Assembly: GCA_024760525.1 (NCBI GenBank)
Contig: CP060499.1
Location: forward strand, 1,426,001-1,490,000
Reading direction: 5' to 3'
DNA length: 64,000 bases
From: Nitrospira sp.
GTDB lineage: Bacteria; Nitrospirota; Nitrospiria; Nitrospirales; Nitrospiraceae
Positions within the stretch are counted from its first letter, which is position 1; every line of letters starts with the position of its first letter. Of this stretch, positions 53,760 through 62,481 are shown in pieces. The position numbers were made by a program, and so were the translations under genes. Below the pieces are notes generated by a model that searched no databases, was not told the origin of the DNA, and saw nothing but the letters and a program-made list of their open reading frames with translations.

Positions 53760-53851
53760 GTCTCCAGGAGATATTGAGAGGTGTATGACGAGGCTTCAGC
53801 GAATGAGAGATGAGCACGACGACGGAGGCCTTCCTCCCGTATCCTCTGTGT

Positions 53852-54296
<445 letters not shown>

Positions 54297-56285
54297 CTAT
54301 GGGCACACCGGCACAGCAGCGCCGATCGGATTCCGCTGTGCGGGCGAGAGCTCATCGCAGAATGCTTTCGGCAGCTTTTGCACCCACCCATTATAGACAT
54401 TGGGAACAGGCAACAGGCCCTGTCCGCCCATGCCCGCATTGCCAGAGATAGGGTCATCCGTCGGGGCCGCGCCATCGGCCAGTACCACCCAACCCGCAAT
54501 CACGGCATCCGCGACATTGCCGTCATTGTTCGGATCGTAATCCAAGACGATCAAGCGGTTGGAGAACTTGCTGGTGATATAGGCGTAGTACCCTCCGCCT
54601 TTCTTCGCACCGAAGTTCACGCCATGACATCCCGGATCGCATGCCACACTCGCGACGAGTGCGCCTTTACCGCCATCCGCGGCGGTATCGATGATCGTGA
54701 TCGTTCCGGTCAAGGTGTTTCCCGTGATCACAAATTTGCCATCGGGGCTCACTGGAGTCTGAATGGGCAGACCACCAATCGGAGCTCCTTGTTTTGGTCC
54801 GTTCACGACATCGTAGTTTCCGGTGGGAGAAGGATCGAGGAGCGGGATGTCCTTGATCTTGTTCCCACTTGCCATGTCGATGACGGAAATGCTGTGTCCC
54901 AAATAGTTTGAGACATAGTATTTCGTCGAGTCCGGGTTGATTCCTGCAGCGATGGGCAGAGTGCCGGTGGCGGGTTTAGATTTGATTTTGTCAGTGAGGA
55001 AATCCCAGAACGTGGAGTCATTCGTATTGGAGTTGGGGGTCACCATCGTCTGGCCATCATGGCCCATCCAATGGGCGTGCGGCTGTGCTTGTTTGTCCCC
55101 TGGGTTTTGCACCAGAATATTGCGGTTGATGCTCAGGGTCCCATTGGCGGCCTTGTTCAGTTCGACGACTGAATTTCCTCCGTTCAGTCCCACGTGTACC
55201 TGCTCGGTATTGACTCTGGTCATCACGTGCGCCGGATCTTGGCCGACCTCGATCTCCTGCAAGAGTGCGCCGTCCGCGCGATTCATGACGTACAAGCTCT
55301 TGCCGTGCCATTCTGTGTTATAAATCTGCGTCTGATCGTGACTCGCCCACAGATTGTGGGCGTTATTCATTTTTTGGTCAGGCAACGCAATCTTGCGCGT
55401 GACCGTCCACTTGTTCGTTCCTTCCACATCGACCACGGTCACAGTGCTCGGATAGGCGTCGCCCTTGCCGGCGCTTTGCTCGTACTGCGTGTCGACCCAC
55501 ACTTCACCCACACCATCGATTGCGGGTGTCTTCAATGCGGGAATCGCGTCGCCGTCAAAGGATCCTTGGAGTGCCGCATTGAGATCCGGAACGACTGCGC
55601 CGCCGGTGACGCGGACAGGCACCGCTGGATAGGCGGGCTTATAGGGGGTTCCAACCTTGGTATAGTCCTTCCAATTCGATGGACTTGTGACGATGAAGAA
55701 TGCGCGCAACAACCTGAGCCCTAGGTCTGAGTTGCTGGGGAAGGCGTTTGCTGCGGCTGCGGGTTTACGAGCATCCTCCGTGTGGGTGACGCCTAAGAGA
55801 TGGAGCTTCTCGCCGATGTCCAGCCCCTCGGTCTTCGAATCATCGACGATCACACCAGCCAACATATAGGGATGTAGTTTGCATACGAACACATGGAGAC
55901 CCGGGGTCCTCAAGACCACGTCATGGTCGTCCTTGTTTGCTTTATCCTGATCAAGACGCTCAGCGGGGGTCGCATCGACGGGCCAAATCAGACTTGTGAC
56001 GGTGTGGAACGCCTCTACGCGTGACCGGCCATTTGGACCAAATTGTGACCTCGTTTGGAGAAACCGTACCCTGTCGCCTGGTTTCACGATGGCCAGGGAA
56101 CGGGTTCCGGCAACGGGAGTTCCCGTATCAAACCAGTGGCCCGGCTCGTCCGTCACGTCAAAGGTCGCCGCTGCTACAGGCCTCTGTCCATTATTAGCAG
56201 GATTAGCAGCAGGATCGTCTCCCGAACACCCGGCTACTCCAGCTATTAGGCAGAGAGCGGCCGCAAAGGTACCAGACCGGTTCAT
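54297..56285 (-). CDS. Cupredoxin/beta-propeller lipoprotein
   Basis: A 662-residue protein with a lipobox ending at Cys20 (GVAGC). The N-terminal domain (about 40-150) is a cupredoxin with type 1 copper ligands His94, Cys135, His138 and Met141 (CKLHPYM). The rest (about 230-600) is a YVTN-type beta-propeller (NSVVELNKAANG, KYYVSNYLGHSISVIDMASG, SPDGKFVITGNTLTGTITII). It is likely to carry or transfer electrons in the periplasm. Upstream is a -24/-12 element with the regulator's half-site array, so induction by the 56573 regulator is likely. No close enzyme family is certain. Confidence 0.85.
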   Translation of the reverse strand: MNRSGTFAAALCLIAGVAGCSGDDPAANPANNGQRPVAAATFDVTDEPGHWFDTGTPVAGTRSLAIVKPGDRVRFLQTRSQFGPNGRSRVEAFHTVTSLIWPVDATPAERLDQDKANKDDHDVVLRTPGLHVFVCKLHPYMLAGVIVDDSKTEGLDIGEKLHLLGVTHTEDARKPAAAANAFPSNSDLGLRLLRAFFIVTSPSNWKDYTKVGTPYKPAYPAVPVRVTGGAVVPDLNAALQGSFDGDAIPALKTPAIDGVGEVWVDTQYEQSAGKGDAYPSTVTVVDVEGTNKWTVTRKIALPDQKMNNAHNLWASHDQTQIYNTEWHGKSLYVMNRADGALLQEIEVGQDPAHVMTRVNTEQVHVGLNGGNSVVELNKAANGTLSINRNILVQNPGDKQAQPHAHWMGHDGQTMVTPNSNTNDSTFWDFLTDKIKSKPATGTLPIAAGINPDSTKYYVSNYLGHSISVIDMASGNKIKDIPLLDPSPTGNYDVVNGPKQGAPIGGLPIQTPVSPDGKFVITGNTLTGTITIIDTAADGGKGALVASVACDPGCHGVNFGAKKGGGYYAYITSKFSNRLIVLDYDPNNDGNVADAVIAGWVVLADGAAPTDDPISGNAGMGGQGLLPVPNVYNGWVQKLPKAFCDELSPAQRNPIGAAVPVCP

Positions 56286-56353
56286 CGAACCCTCCTTTTG
56301 TCAAAACAAATCACTAATGGCAGTCATCTGAATGATGTCGTCGGCCAGGGCTA

Positions 56354-56369
56354 AGCATTTCTCGGGCCA
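56354..56369 (-). promoter_or_regulatory. Candidate sigma54 promoter of the cupredoxin lipoprotein gene
   Basis: On the minus strand it reads TGGCCC-GAGAA-ATGCT: GG and GC are 12 apart, with two mismatches to consensus. It lies 69 bp before the start at 56285. Confidence 0.55.
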
Positions 56370-56443
56370 CAGAGGGTTCAAATCTAACTGATTGTATTAC
56401 ATGGTTGTCGAGTCTCTTCGCATACGTCTGATGGCTCGCTTCC

Positions 56444-56480
56444 GAATCAAAATGGATTCAAGGGTGAATCAATTAGATAC
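56444..56480 (-). promoter_or_regulatory. GAATC/GATTC array (locus 2)
   Basis: Plus-strand order is GAATC (56444), GATTC (56455), GAATC (56466), GATAC (56476), with spacers of 6, 6 and 5. Read toward the promoter it is GTATC, GATTC, GAATC, GATTC, as at 36013. It lies 75 bp upstream of the -24 box. Confidence 0.65.
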
Positions 56481-56572
56481 AGAGGAGTAGGGGGCGCAAA
56501 GCTGAAGGGCTCAGGGGGCTTCTCTGAGAAGCTGAACATGAATGAGGATTTCCAAGAAGAGTCGCTTGCTGC

Positions 56573-58024
56573 TCAGACGAAGGACGAAGAAGCCGGCGGT
56601 CTTCCTGAGATCCGCTTTTGGCGCAGCAGTTTGGTCAAGTAGGTTCGCTGAAGGCCGAGCTCGGCTGCCGCTTTCGTTTGATTCCATCCGTTCCGAATCA
56701 ACGCATTTTCGATAAGCTTTCGGCTCTGGGCATCCATACTTTCATGATAAGAATGAAAAACGGTTTCACCGTCCGCAGAAATGCCTGGTTCCTGCCTTGG
56801 GCGATTGGGAGTATCAGGCAACAAAAGATCCTCCGGTTCAATGGTGTCCCCGGTGCATAACACAAGAGCGCGGGAGATCACATTCTCTAACTCACGGATA
56901 TTGCCGGGCCAGGAATAGCGTTGCAATGCTTCCAACGCTGGATCGCTGAGCACGAAACGTTTCTGAAGCCCCAGCTTGACGGGTCGAGAACTGATGAAGT
57001 GCTGTGCAAGAGCGAGAAGATCGTCCATTCGTTCCCGCAGGGGGGGTGGCGTGACCGTGATGACGGCAAGGCGAAAGTATAAGTCTTCCCGGAACATCCC
57101 TTGACGGATTGCCTGTCTCAGGTCTCTATTCGTGGCGGCAAGAACCCTCACGTCGACTTTGACCGACTTGGTACCTCCGACCCTGGGGAACACCTGATCT
57201 TGTAATGCGCGCAGGACTTTGGCCTGTGTGCTCATGCTCATGTCACCGATCTCGTCGAGAAACAACGTTCCGCCGTCCGCTTCTTCGAATTGGCCTCGCT
57301 TCATTGACGTGGCGCCGGTGAAGGCGCCTTTTTCATGCCCGAAAAGTTCGCTCTCGATCAATGTTTCAGGAATGGCTGCGCAATTGACGGCCACGAATGG
57401 TTTGTGGGCTCGAGGGCTCCACCGATGAATGGCGCGGGCTAGAATTTCCTTGCCGGTTCCGGTTTCGCCGAGCAATAAGACGGTTGCGGTCGAAGCGGCC
57501 GCTTTCTTCGCACAAGCGAGTTGCACGGCCATCTGCTTGTTGGTAGCGACGATGGGGTCGAGCTGGTCATCGACCTCCTTTCGAAGCCGATTGAATTGAT
57601 GATGGAGGGCGACGGTGTCCAATGCCTTCTTGATCACAACGGTTAAGTGCTCTGCGGTAAACGGTTTCGGAACAAAATCGAAGGCCCCGAGTTGCATGGC
57701 CTGCACTGCAAGCTCGATGGTTCCGAACGCCGTAAGGATGACGATGAGCGGGGTTGTATGCGTACCCGAAGTCGGCAGGGTGCCCTCTCCTTTAGGCTGA
57801 TTCAAATGTGACGTATCATGAACTTGTTGTAGCACCTCCAGCCCGGATTCCTGGCCAAGCTTCAAATCCAACAAGACGAGATCGGGCTCCTCTTCCCGGA
57901 TCAGGCGGAGCGCGCTTGCAACATCGTTGGCGATGAGGGGCTCATGCCCCATCCATGTGACGCGATTCTCCAAGCCCATGCGGATATCATTCTCGTCATC
58001 CACAATCAGTATCTTGGCGCGCAT
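56573..58024 (-). CDS. NtrC-family sigma54 response regulator
   Basis: A 483-residue regulator: receiver with phospho-Asp53 (LVLLDLKLGQ), AAA+ domain with GETGTGKE, GAFTGA in HEKGAFTGATS, GTLFLDEIGD, and a Fis-type helix-turn-helix (NQTKAAAELGLQRTYLTKLL). The start is ATG 58024. It follows the kinase gene with a 66-bp gap. It is the best candidate to bind the GAATC/GATTC arrays, one of which lies just past its own 3' end. Confidence 0.93.
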   Translation of the reverse strand: MRAKILIVDDENDIRMGLENRVTWMGHEPLIANDVASALRLIREEEPDLVLLDLKLGQESGLEVLQQVHDTSHLNQPKGEGTLPTSGTHTTPLIVILTAFGTIELAVQAMQLGAFDFVPKPFTAEHLTVVIKKALDTVALHHQFNRLRKEVDDQLDPIVATNKQMAVQLACAKKAAASTATVLLLGETGTGKEILARAIHRWSPRAHKPFVAVNCAAIPETLIESELFGHEKGAFTGATSMKRGQFEEADGGTLFLDEIGDMSMSTQAKVLRALQDQVFPRVGGTKSVKVDVRVLAATNRDLRQAIRQGMFREDLYFRLAVITVTPPPLRERMDDLLALAQHFISSRPVKLGLQKRFVLSDPALEALQRYSWPGNIRELENVISRALVLCTGDTIEPEDLLLPDTPNRPRQEPGISADGETVFHSYHESMDAQSRKLIENALIRNGWNQTKAAAELGLQRTYLTKLLRQKRISGRPPASSSFV

Positions 58025-58090
58025 AAAATTCCCGTCCTTTCGAGATAGGCGTCTCCGTCCCAAGGAACATGGCGGTACGCGACGGATGGC

Positions 58091-60394
58091 TTATGTTGTC
58101 CGGCCTGGCTCATTCGGCGATCCAGCAATCGGGAGTGTGAAGTAAACACGTGATCCGGACCCAGGGTGACTTTCCACCCAGATCCGCCCGTGATGTCTTT
58201 CTACGAGCGTTTTAGTGATGGACAATCCCAGTTGAGCACCCTGTGATGCAGGCATGGCCGACGGCACCTCGGAAAACTCATCGAAAATATACGGGAGGTG
58301 AGAGGCGTCTATTCCGCAGCCGGTATCGGCGACGCACGTCTGTACGAATCCTGGTGGGCCTGCGCTAAAATCGACGGTGACGCGGCCGCCTGATGGTGTG
58401 AATTTGATCGCATTTCCGAGGAGATTCACCAGAACCTGCTCCAATTTGTCGCGGTCACCCTGGATCAATGGAAGGCTATCGATCGGCGCAAGGGTGAGGG
58501 AGACTTGGTTATCTGACGCGACCGTTTCCAAACCTTCGGCAACGGTTGTTGCAATGTGACCGATACAGACATGTTGTAACCGAAGATTGTCGGAACGTAA
58601 CCAATCAAGCAACTCATCCGCCAATCTCGCAAGCCGAGCAACGCTGTGTTTGATGCGTGTGAGATAGATACGCTGCTGTTCGGTGAGCGGTCCTGTGACG
58701 CCGTCGAGCATGTTCTCCGCGAAACTCCTGATCGCTGTCATAGGAGTCCGCAGCTCATGTGAAACGACTTTGACATACTTTGATCGGCGCGTGTCGTGAG
58801 CCTGCAGCTGTAAGTTGGCGAGTGACAACTCTTCCGTCCGTTGCGCGATGCGCTCCTCGAGATGCTGCGTGAGCTCGGTTAGTTCGGAGTAAGCCTTGGC
58901 ATTATCGATGGCGGCCGCGACGTGGCCTGCAATCGTCAGCAGGATATGGAGATCCTCTTCGGCGCATTGGTAAGCGCCGCGGTCTCCGCCTAGGTATCCG
59001 AGGATTTTTGTATGACTTTGGAGTGGTACGGCGACGAACGACCGCACCCCTGAGTGACGCATCAAGTCAAGCACGGGCGGGTGCATGCGATGCGCGATGG
59101 TTTCGACGTCGCTGATCAGCACCGGTTTGCCATGAATGATGAGTTCGGCCGTGATGCTGCCGCTCACGACGGGTATTTCCAACCTGCGACTTGCCTCTTG
59201 GATCTCCGGCGCAAATCCAAGGCTCCGAGCGATGGAGGCGCAGCCCCGTTCCGGATGATGAAGGAACACGACCATTCGGGAAAAACCTAGGTTCTCGACG
59301 AGCAGGTGGAGCACCGAATCCAGCAGTTGGTCCATATCGAACATGTTGGTACTCGCGATCGCGGTGCTGGCTTGATGGACCGTGGTCAATTGTCTGACCT
59401 GCTTCCTGATCGTGTCGAGGTTCATGGTGATCGCATTATTGCGATCATGAAGGGACTGTGTCATCACGTTGAATACCTGTGTCAGCTCACCCACTTCGTC
59501 GTGGGTGGAGGCCGTGAGTCGAACCGGTGCATCATTTCCTTTTGCGAGTTGCCGAGCGGAGTTGGCGAGGCTCCGGAGCGGCGTCGTAATGCGTGACGTG
59601 AGCAGGTGAGCACCGAGGATGCCTGCCGCAATAATGAGCATCGTTAGAATCGAGACATTGTGCACGATGGCGAGTAGCGCCTGTTTGGATTGCGCGTCGG
59701 TGATCCCGATGCGCACGAGGCCGATCACCGGGGAAAGTGTTGTCGGGGTCATTGCACCTTGCTTGTCCTCCAATTCGACCGAAAAGTGGGGTTGGGCGGG
59801 CTCGGACGAGGATTTCCGAAGGACCGGCATCGCAAAGTCGAACAAGGTTTCCTTGCGCACGAGATAGGGGAGGAGCCAGTCTGAATACTGTTCTTGGGGG
59901 ACCAATGTCTGCTCCGCAGACAGAACGAGTTTGGTCATGAGCGGAACGGTCAGCGGGGCATGGAGCAGTGATGCTGAGATGCGGTCGTCCGGGTAGAGGG
60001 GCTGTTCCGTAGTCGGAGCGGACTCGTTCACCGTCCTCCGTGTGCGTTTGCTTTGCTGTTCCAGGATACGACCGTCGGCGGAAGTGATGATTACGTAGAC
60101 GACGTGATCGATCGTCATCAGACTCTGTATGAATTGGCCGAGTGTGATGCGATCTTCGAGAACGACACCGGCGATCCGAAAGTGATCGTTCCGAACGGTA
60201 TTGGTCAGCAAGATGTTTCCGAGTTCTTCCAGGTTGTCCGTCATGGCTTGGCGCCGAGTTTCGAGGAAATACCAGCTCAAGGACGAACAGGTCATCACGA
60301 GAATGAAGCCGAACAAGCTTACGAACTTCAAGCGAAGGCCGAAAAACCGAGCGGTGGACTCCGATTCCCGCCTGTCGCGAAGGTGTGTGCCCAT
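58091..60394 (-). CDS. Sensor histidine kinase (periplasmic/HAMP/GAF)
   Basis: A 767-residue kinase with a first membrane helix near 20-40 (FVSLFGFILVMTCSSLSW), a large periplasmic domain, a second helix (VSILTMLIIAAGILGAHLL), HAMP, GAF and a HisKA/HATPase core with His near residue 545 in VVSHELRTPM and NLLGNAIKFTPSGG, DTGCGID, GAQLGLSITKTLV. ATG 60394 is used; a TTG at 60409 overlaps the upstream stop. Partner of the 56573 regulator and probably senses the adjacent binding protein. Confidence 0.92.
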   Translation of the reverse strand: MGTHLRDRRESESTARFFGLRLKFVSLFGFILVMTCSSLSWYFLETRRQAMTDNLEELGNILLTNTVRNDHFRIAGVVLEDRITLGQFIQSLMTIDHVVYVIITSADGRILEQQSKRTRRTVNESAPTTEQPLYPDDRISASLLHAPLTVPLMTKLVLSAEQTLVPQEQYSDWLLPYLVRKETLFDFAMPVLRKSSSEPAQPHFSVELEDKQGAMTPTTLSPVIGLVRIGITDAQSKQALLAIVHNVSILTMLIIAAGILGAHLLTSRITTPLRSLANSARQLAKGNDAPVRLTASTHDEVGELTQVFNVMTQSLHDRNNAITMNLDTIRKQVRQLTTVHQASTAIASTNMFDMDQLLDSVLHLLVENLGFSRMVVFLHHPERGCASIARSLGFAPEIQEASRRLEIPVVSGSITAELIIHGKPVLISDVETIAHRMHPPVLDLMRHSGVRSFVAVPLQSHTKILGYLGGDRGAYQCAEEDLHILLTIAGHVAAAIDNAKAYSELTELTQHLEERIAQRTEELSLANLQLQAHDTRRSKYVKVVSHELRTPMTAIRSFAENMLDGVTGPLTEQQRIYLTRIKHSVARLARLADELLDWLRSDNLRLQHVCIGHIATTVAEGLETVASDNQVSLTLAPIDSLPLIQGDRDKLEQVLVNLLGNAIKFTPSGGRVTVDFSAGPPGFVQTCVADTGCGIDASHLPYIFDEFSEVPSAMPASQGAQLGLSITKTLVERHHGRIWVESHPGSGSRVYFTLPIAGSPNEPGRTT

Positions 60395-60405
60395 GATCAG
60401 ACCGG

Positions 60406-61371
60406 TCAATACGTTTCGTCGATAAGGCTGTCGAACTCTTTTGGGATGGTGATGCCCAAATACCGCGCCATCTTCTGATTGACCGTAATTTTGATTCGGT
60501 GAACCGAAATCGGCTTGAGCGGCAACTGTTCGCCGTTCAGAATCCGTTTGGCCAGCAGGCCGGCTTCACGGCCGACTTCCCCGTAATCGATCGAGATGCT
60601 GAGTAACGCGCCGAGACGTGTAAATTCTGATGAGAACCCGACGACCGGAACCCGTTTGGCGACCGCCGATTCCAGAATAAAGCGAATCGATTCATCCGTC
60701 AGGACGGTCGAGTCCGGAATGAACCATAAGGCTTCTGATTCCGATAGAAGTGACCGCAGTTGCTGTGGAACCTCTTTCTCGTTTTCCACCGGAAACCCCT
60801 GTACTTGAAACTCATGGACGGCGGCTTGGGACTCTGCCTCCTTGAGCTTGGCCGCAGTCTTGTCGGCATTGTAGATCACGCCGATCCGATGAAGGGCGGG
60901 GAGGAACGTGCGCATGACCTTGAACTGACGATCCATTGGAACTTCCAGCATCACGCCGGCCATATTGGCGGCGGTGAGATGGTGTCTCAATGGGTCGAGA
61001 ATCATCATGTAGAGAATGGGAACGTCCACAATCTCAAGCTGAGCCGCCAGCGCTGCCTTGAGACCGACGGCCACCACGAGTGAAGATGTCGAATTCCGGA
61101 TTGTCCTGGCAAGTTGCTTTCCCCGTTCCAGATCACCTCGCAGATCGTACTCAGCGTAGATCGAAGTTCCCGGCGCCGTCACCTTGAACCCTTCGATTGC
61201 CTCGTTATAGGCCTTGAGATCGGACGACTTCAAGATGGCAATCTCGACCCCGGCAGCTGTCACGCTCGCAGGGGCAACGGTCCAGAGCGCGACGAACACG
61301 AAAGACAGCAGCCATGCGTGTGAAAAGCGCACTCGTATCTGGTTACGGCCGATATCAGAAAGAAAGGGCAT
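60406..61371 (-). CDS. ABC-type periplasmic substrate-binding protein (sensor input)
   Basis: A 321-residue protein of the ABC_sub_bind (PF04392) type: signal peptide (SFVFVALWTVAPASVTAA), then IAILKSSDLKAYNEAIEGF, VVAVGLKAALAAQ and RIGVIYNADKTAAKL. Start ATG 61371 is preferred because an earlier frame start at 61539 would overlap the promoter. No permease or ATPase is nearby; the kinase and regulator follow. It therefore probably acts as a ligand sensor for the kinase. Confidence 0.85.
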   Translation of the reverse strand: MPFLSDIGRNQIRVRFSHAWLLSFVFVALWTVAPASVTAAGVEIAILKSSDLKAYNEAIEGFKVTAPGTSIYAEYDLRGDLERGKQLARTIRNSTSSLVVAVGLKAALAAQLEIVDVPILYMMILDPLRHHLTAANMAGVMLEVPMDRQFKVMRTFLPALHRIGVIYNADKTAAKLKEAESQAAVHEFQVQGFPVENEKEVPQQLRSLLSESEALWFIPDSTVLTDESIRFILESAVAKRVPVVGFSSEFTRLGALLSISIDYGEVGREAGLLAKRILNGEQLPLKPISVHRIKITVNQKMARYLGITIPKEFDSLIDETY

Positions 61372-61522
61372 CAATACGCCGTTCGAGTAATCAATGATCA
61401 TGGACTCTGCAGTCAATGCATCAGGATAGTGCAACCGAAACGTTTCGATCGGACGAGAGACGATATGTTTCTGTATGTGAACTTGTTCGGTTGAGAATGT
61501 TGCCGTTGTATTATCGTGATGG

Positions 61523-61538
61523 AGCAAGCGCTGTGCCA
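61523..61538 (-). promoter_or_regulatory. Sigma54 promoter of the three-component operon
   Basis: The minus strand reads TGGCAC-AGCGC-TTGCT, a perfect match to the -24/-12 consensus with exact spacing. It lies about 150 bp before ATG 61371. The binding protein, kinase and regulator would be transcribed from it, giving autoregulation. Confidence 0.8.
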
Positions 61539-61628
61539 TTGGAATTGAGGGTTCCCCACGTCCTGAACTGACGCGGACAGGGCTATGGACACTCAGACAT
61601 CAGCGGTCTCGAATAAACTTTGCAAGGT

Positions 61629-61665
61629 GAATCCAAATAGATACGAACTGAATCCGATTAGATTC
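61629..61665 (-). promoter_or_regulatory. GAATC/GATTC array (locus 3)
   Basis: Plus-strand half sites GAATC (61629), GATAC (61640), GAATC (61650), GATTC (61661), spacers 6, 5, 6. It lies 91 bp upstream of the perfect -24 box at 61523-61538. Other bases between 61372 and 61711 show no gene. Confidence 0.65.
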
Positions 61666-61711
61666 TCCCGCCTGGATCGCACATCCTGTATCGATGGGTG
61701 TCTGCAAGCCG

Positions 61712-62470
61712 CTATTTAGCATTGATCTGGATTGATCGAAGATCCCAGTCCGCCACGCCATGTAGGCCGACTTGCCTGAGCAAGGCGGCACGCATCCTCC
61801 GCAGCGTCGCATCTCTGGGATCCTTCGTGATCAACGAGCAGAGGCAGTCCATCGCGTCGTACCAGAGCCCCATCATGGCATTGGTGCGCACACTCTCACC
61901 ATCGCAGTTCATATTCGGAGAGGCGATCGTCAGACATTCGCTGAATTCGCATCGCTCGATCATTCCGCCCGCGACGATATCTTGGGAGTGGGAATCGGAA
62001 TTGCGACGGGCGGAGACGAACCATCGATACTGGACATTGGGCTCAAGCACGAGTCCGAAGGCCTTGAGATCGATAGACTGAACCCCTGCGTCAACGGGAG
62101 TGGGGAGCGGACCTTCATAGACCGGACGAATTTTCTGAGTGTCGTTGAGCGTGAATCGGAGAGGGTAGGTCGTCGGCTTCGAGAGGTACCAACTGAGTGT
62201 CGGCGTCTGTTTGACGGTCAACCCGACATGGTCGGGCACCAAAGCGACGATTTCCGGTTCGTTGCCCTCCGTTCCCCGCAAGGCTCCTCCGACACGCGCG
62301 CGGAGAGTCAACTTCTTCGGCGGAGTATAAACAGGACTCGACAAGTCATCCTGCCGGCCTGCCGCTGGGGCGGTCGGTTTGTCTGCCGCAGCAACGAACA
62401 TAGGTGGTCCAATAATGGTCGGGACGAGGCTCAATCCTGCGATCAGTACAGCACTCCTGGAAAATCGCAT
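61712..62470 (-). CDS. DUF928-family exported protein
   Basis: A 252-residue protein with signal peptide (SAVLIAGLSLVPTIIGPPMFVAAA) and the DUF928 pattern: VALVPDHVGLTVKQTPTLSWYLS, YPLRFTLND, VQYRWFVSARR and a late helical part (LWYDAMDCLCSLI). AGGAGG precedes ATG 62470. It begins 11 bp after the CHAT gene stop, a pairing I have seen in cyanobacterial-type gene sets. Periplasmic. Confidence 0.8.
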   Translation of the reverse strand: MRFSRSAVLIAGLSLVPTIIGPPMFVAAADKPTAPAAGRQDDLSSPVYTPPKKLTLRARVGGALRGTEGNEPEIVALVPDHVGLTVKQTPTLSWYLSKPTTYPLRFTLNDTQKIRPVYEGPLPTPVDAGVQSIDLKAFGLVLEPNVQYRWFVSARRNSDSHSQDIVAGGMIERCEFSECLTIASPNMNCDGESVRTNAMMGLWYDAMDCLCSLITKDPRDATLRRMRAALLRQVGLHGVADWDLRSIQINAK

Positions 62471-62481
62471 GGATCCTCCTT

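Noticed and set aside
61372..61539. N-terminal extension of the periplasmic binding protein
   Set aside because: The upstream start at 61539 would lie on the -24 box of a perfect sigma54 promoter, and the signal peptide begins only after 61371.
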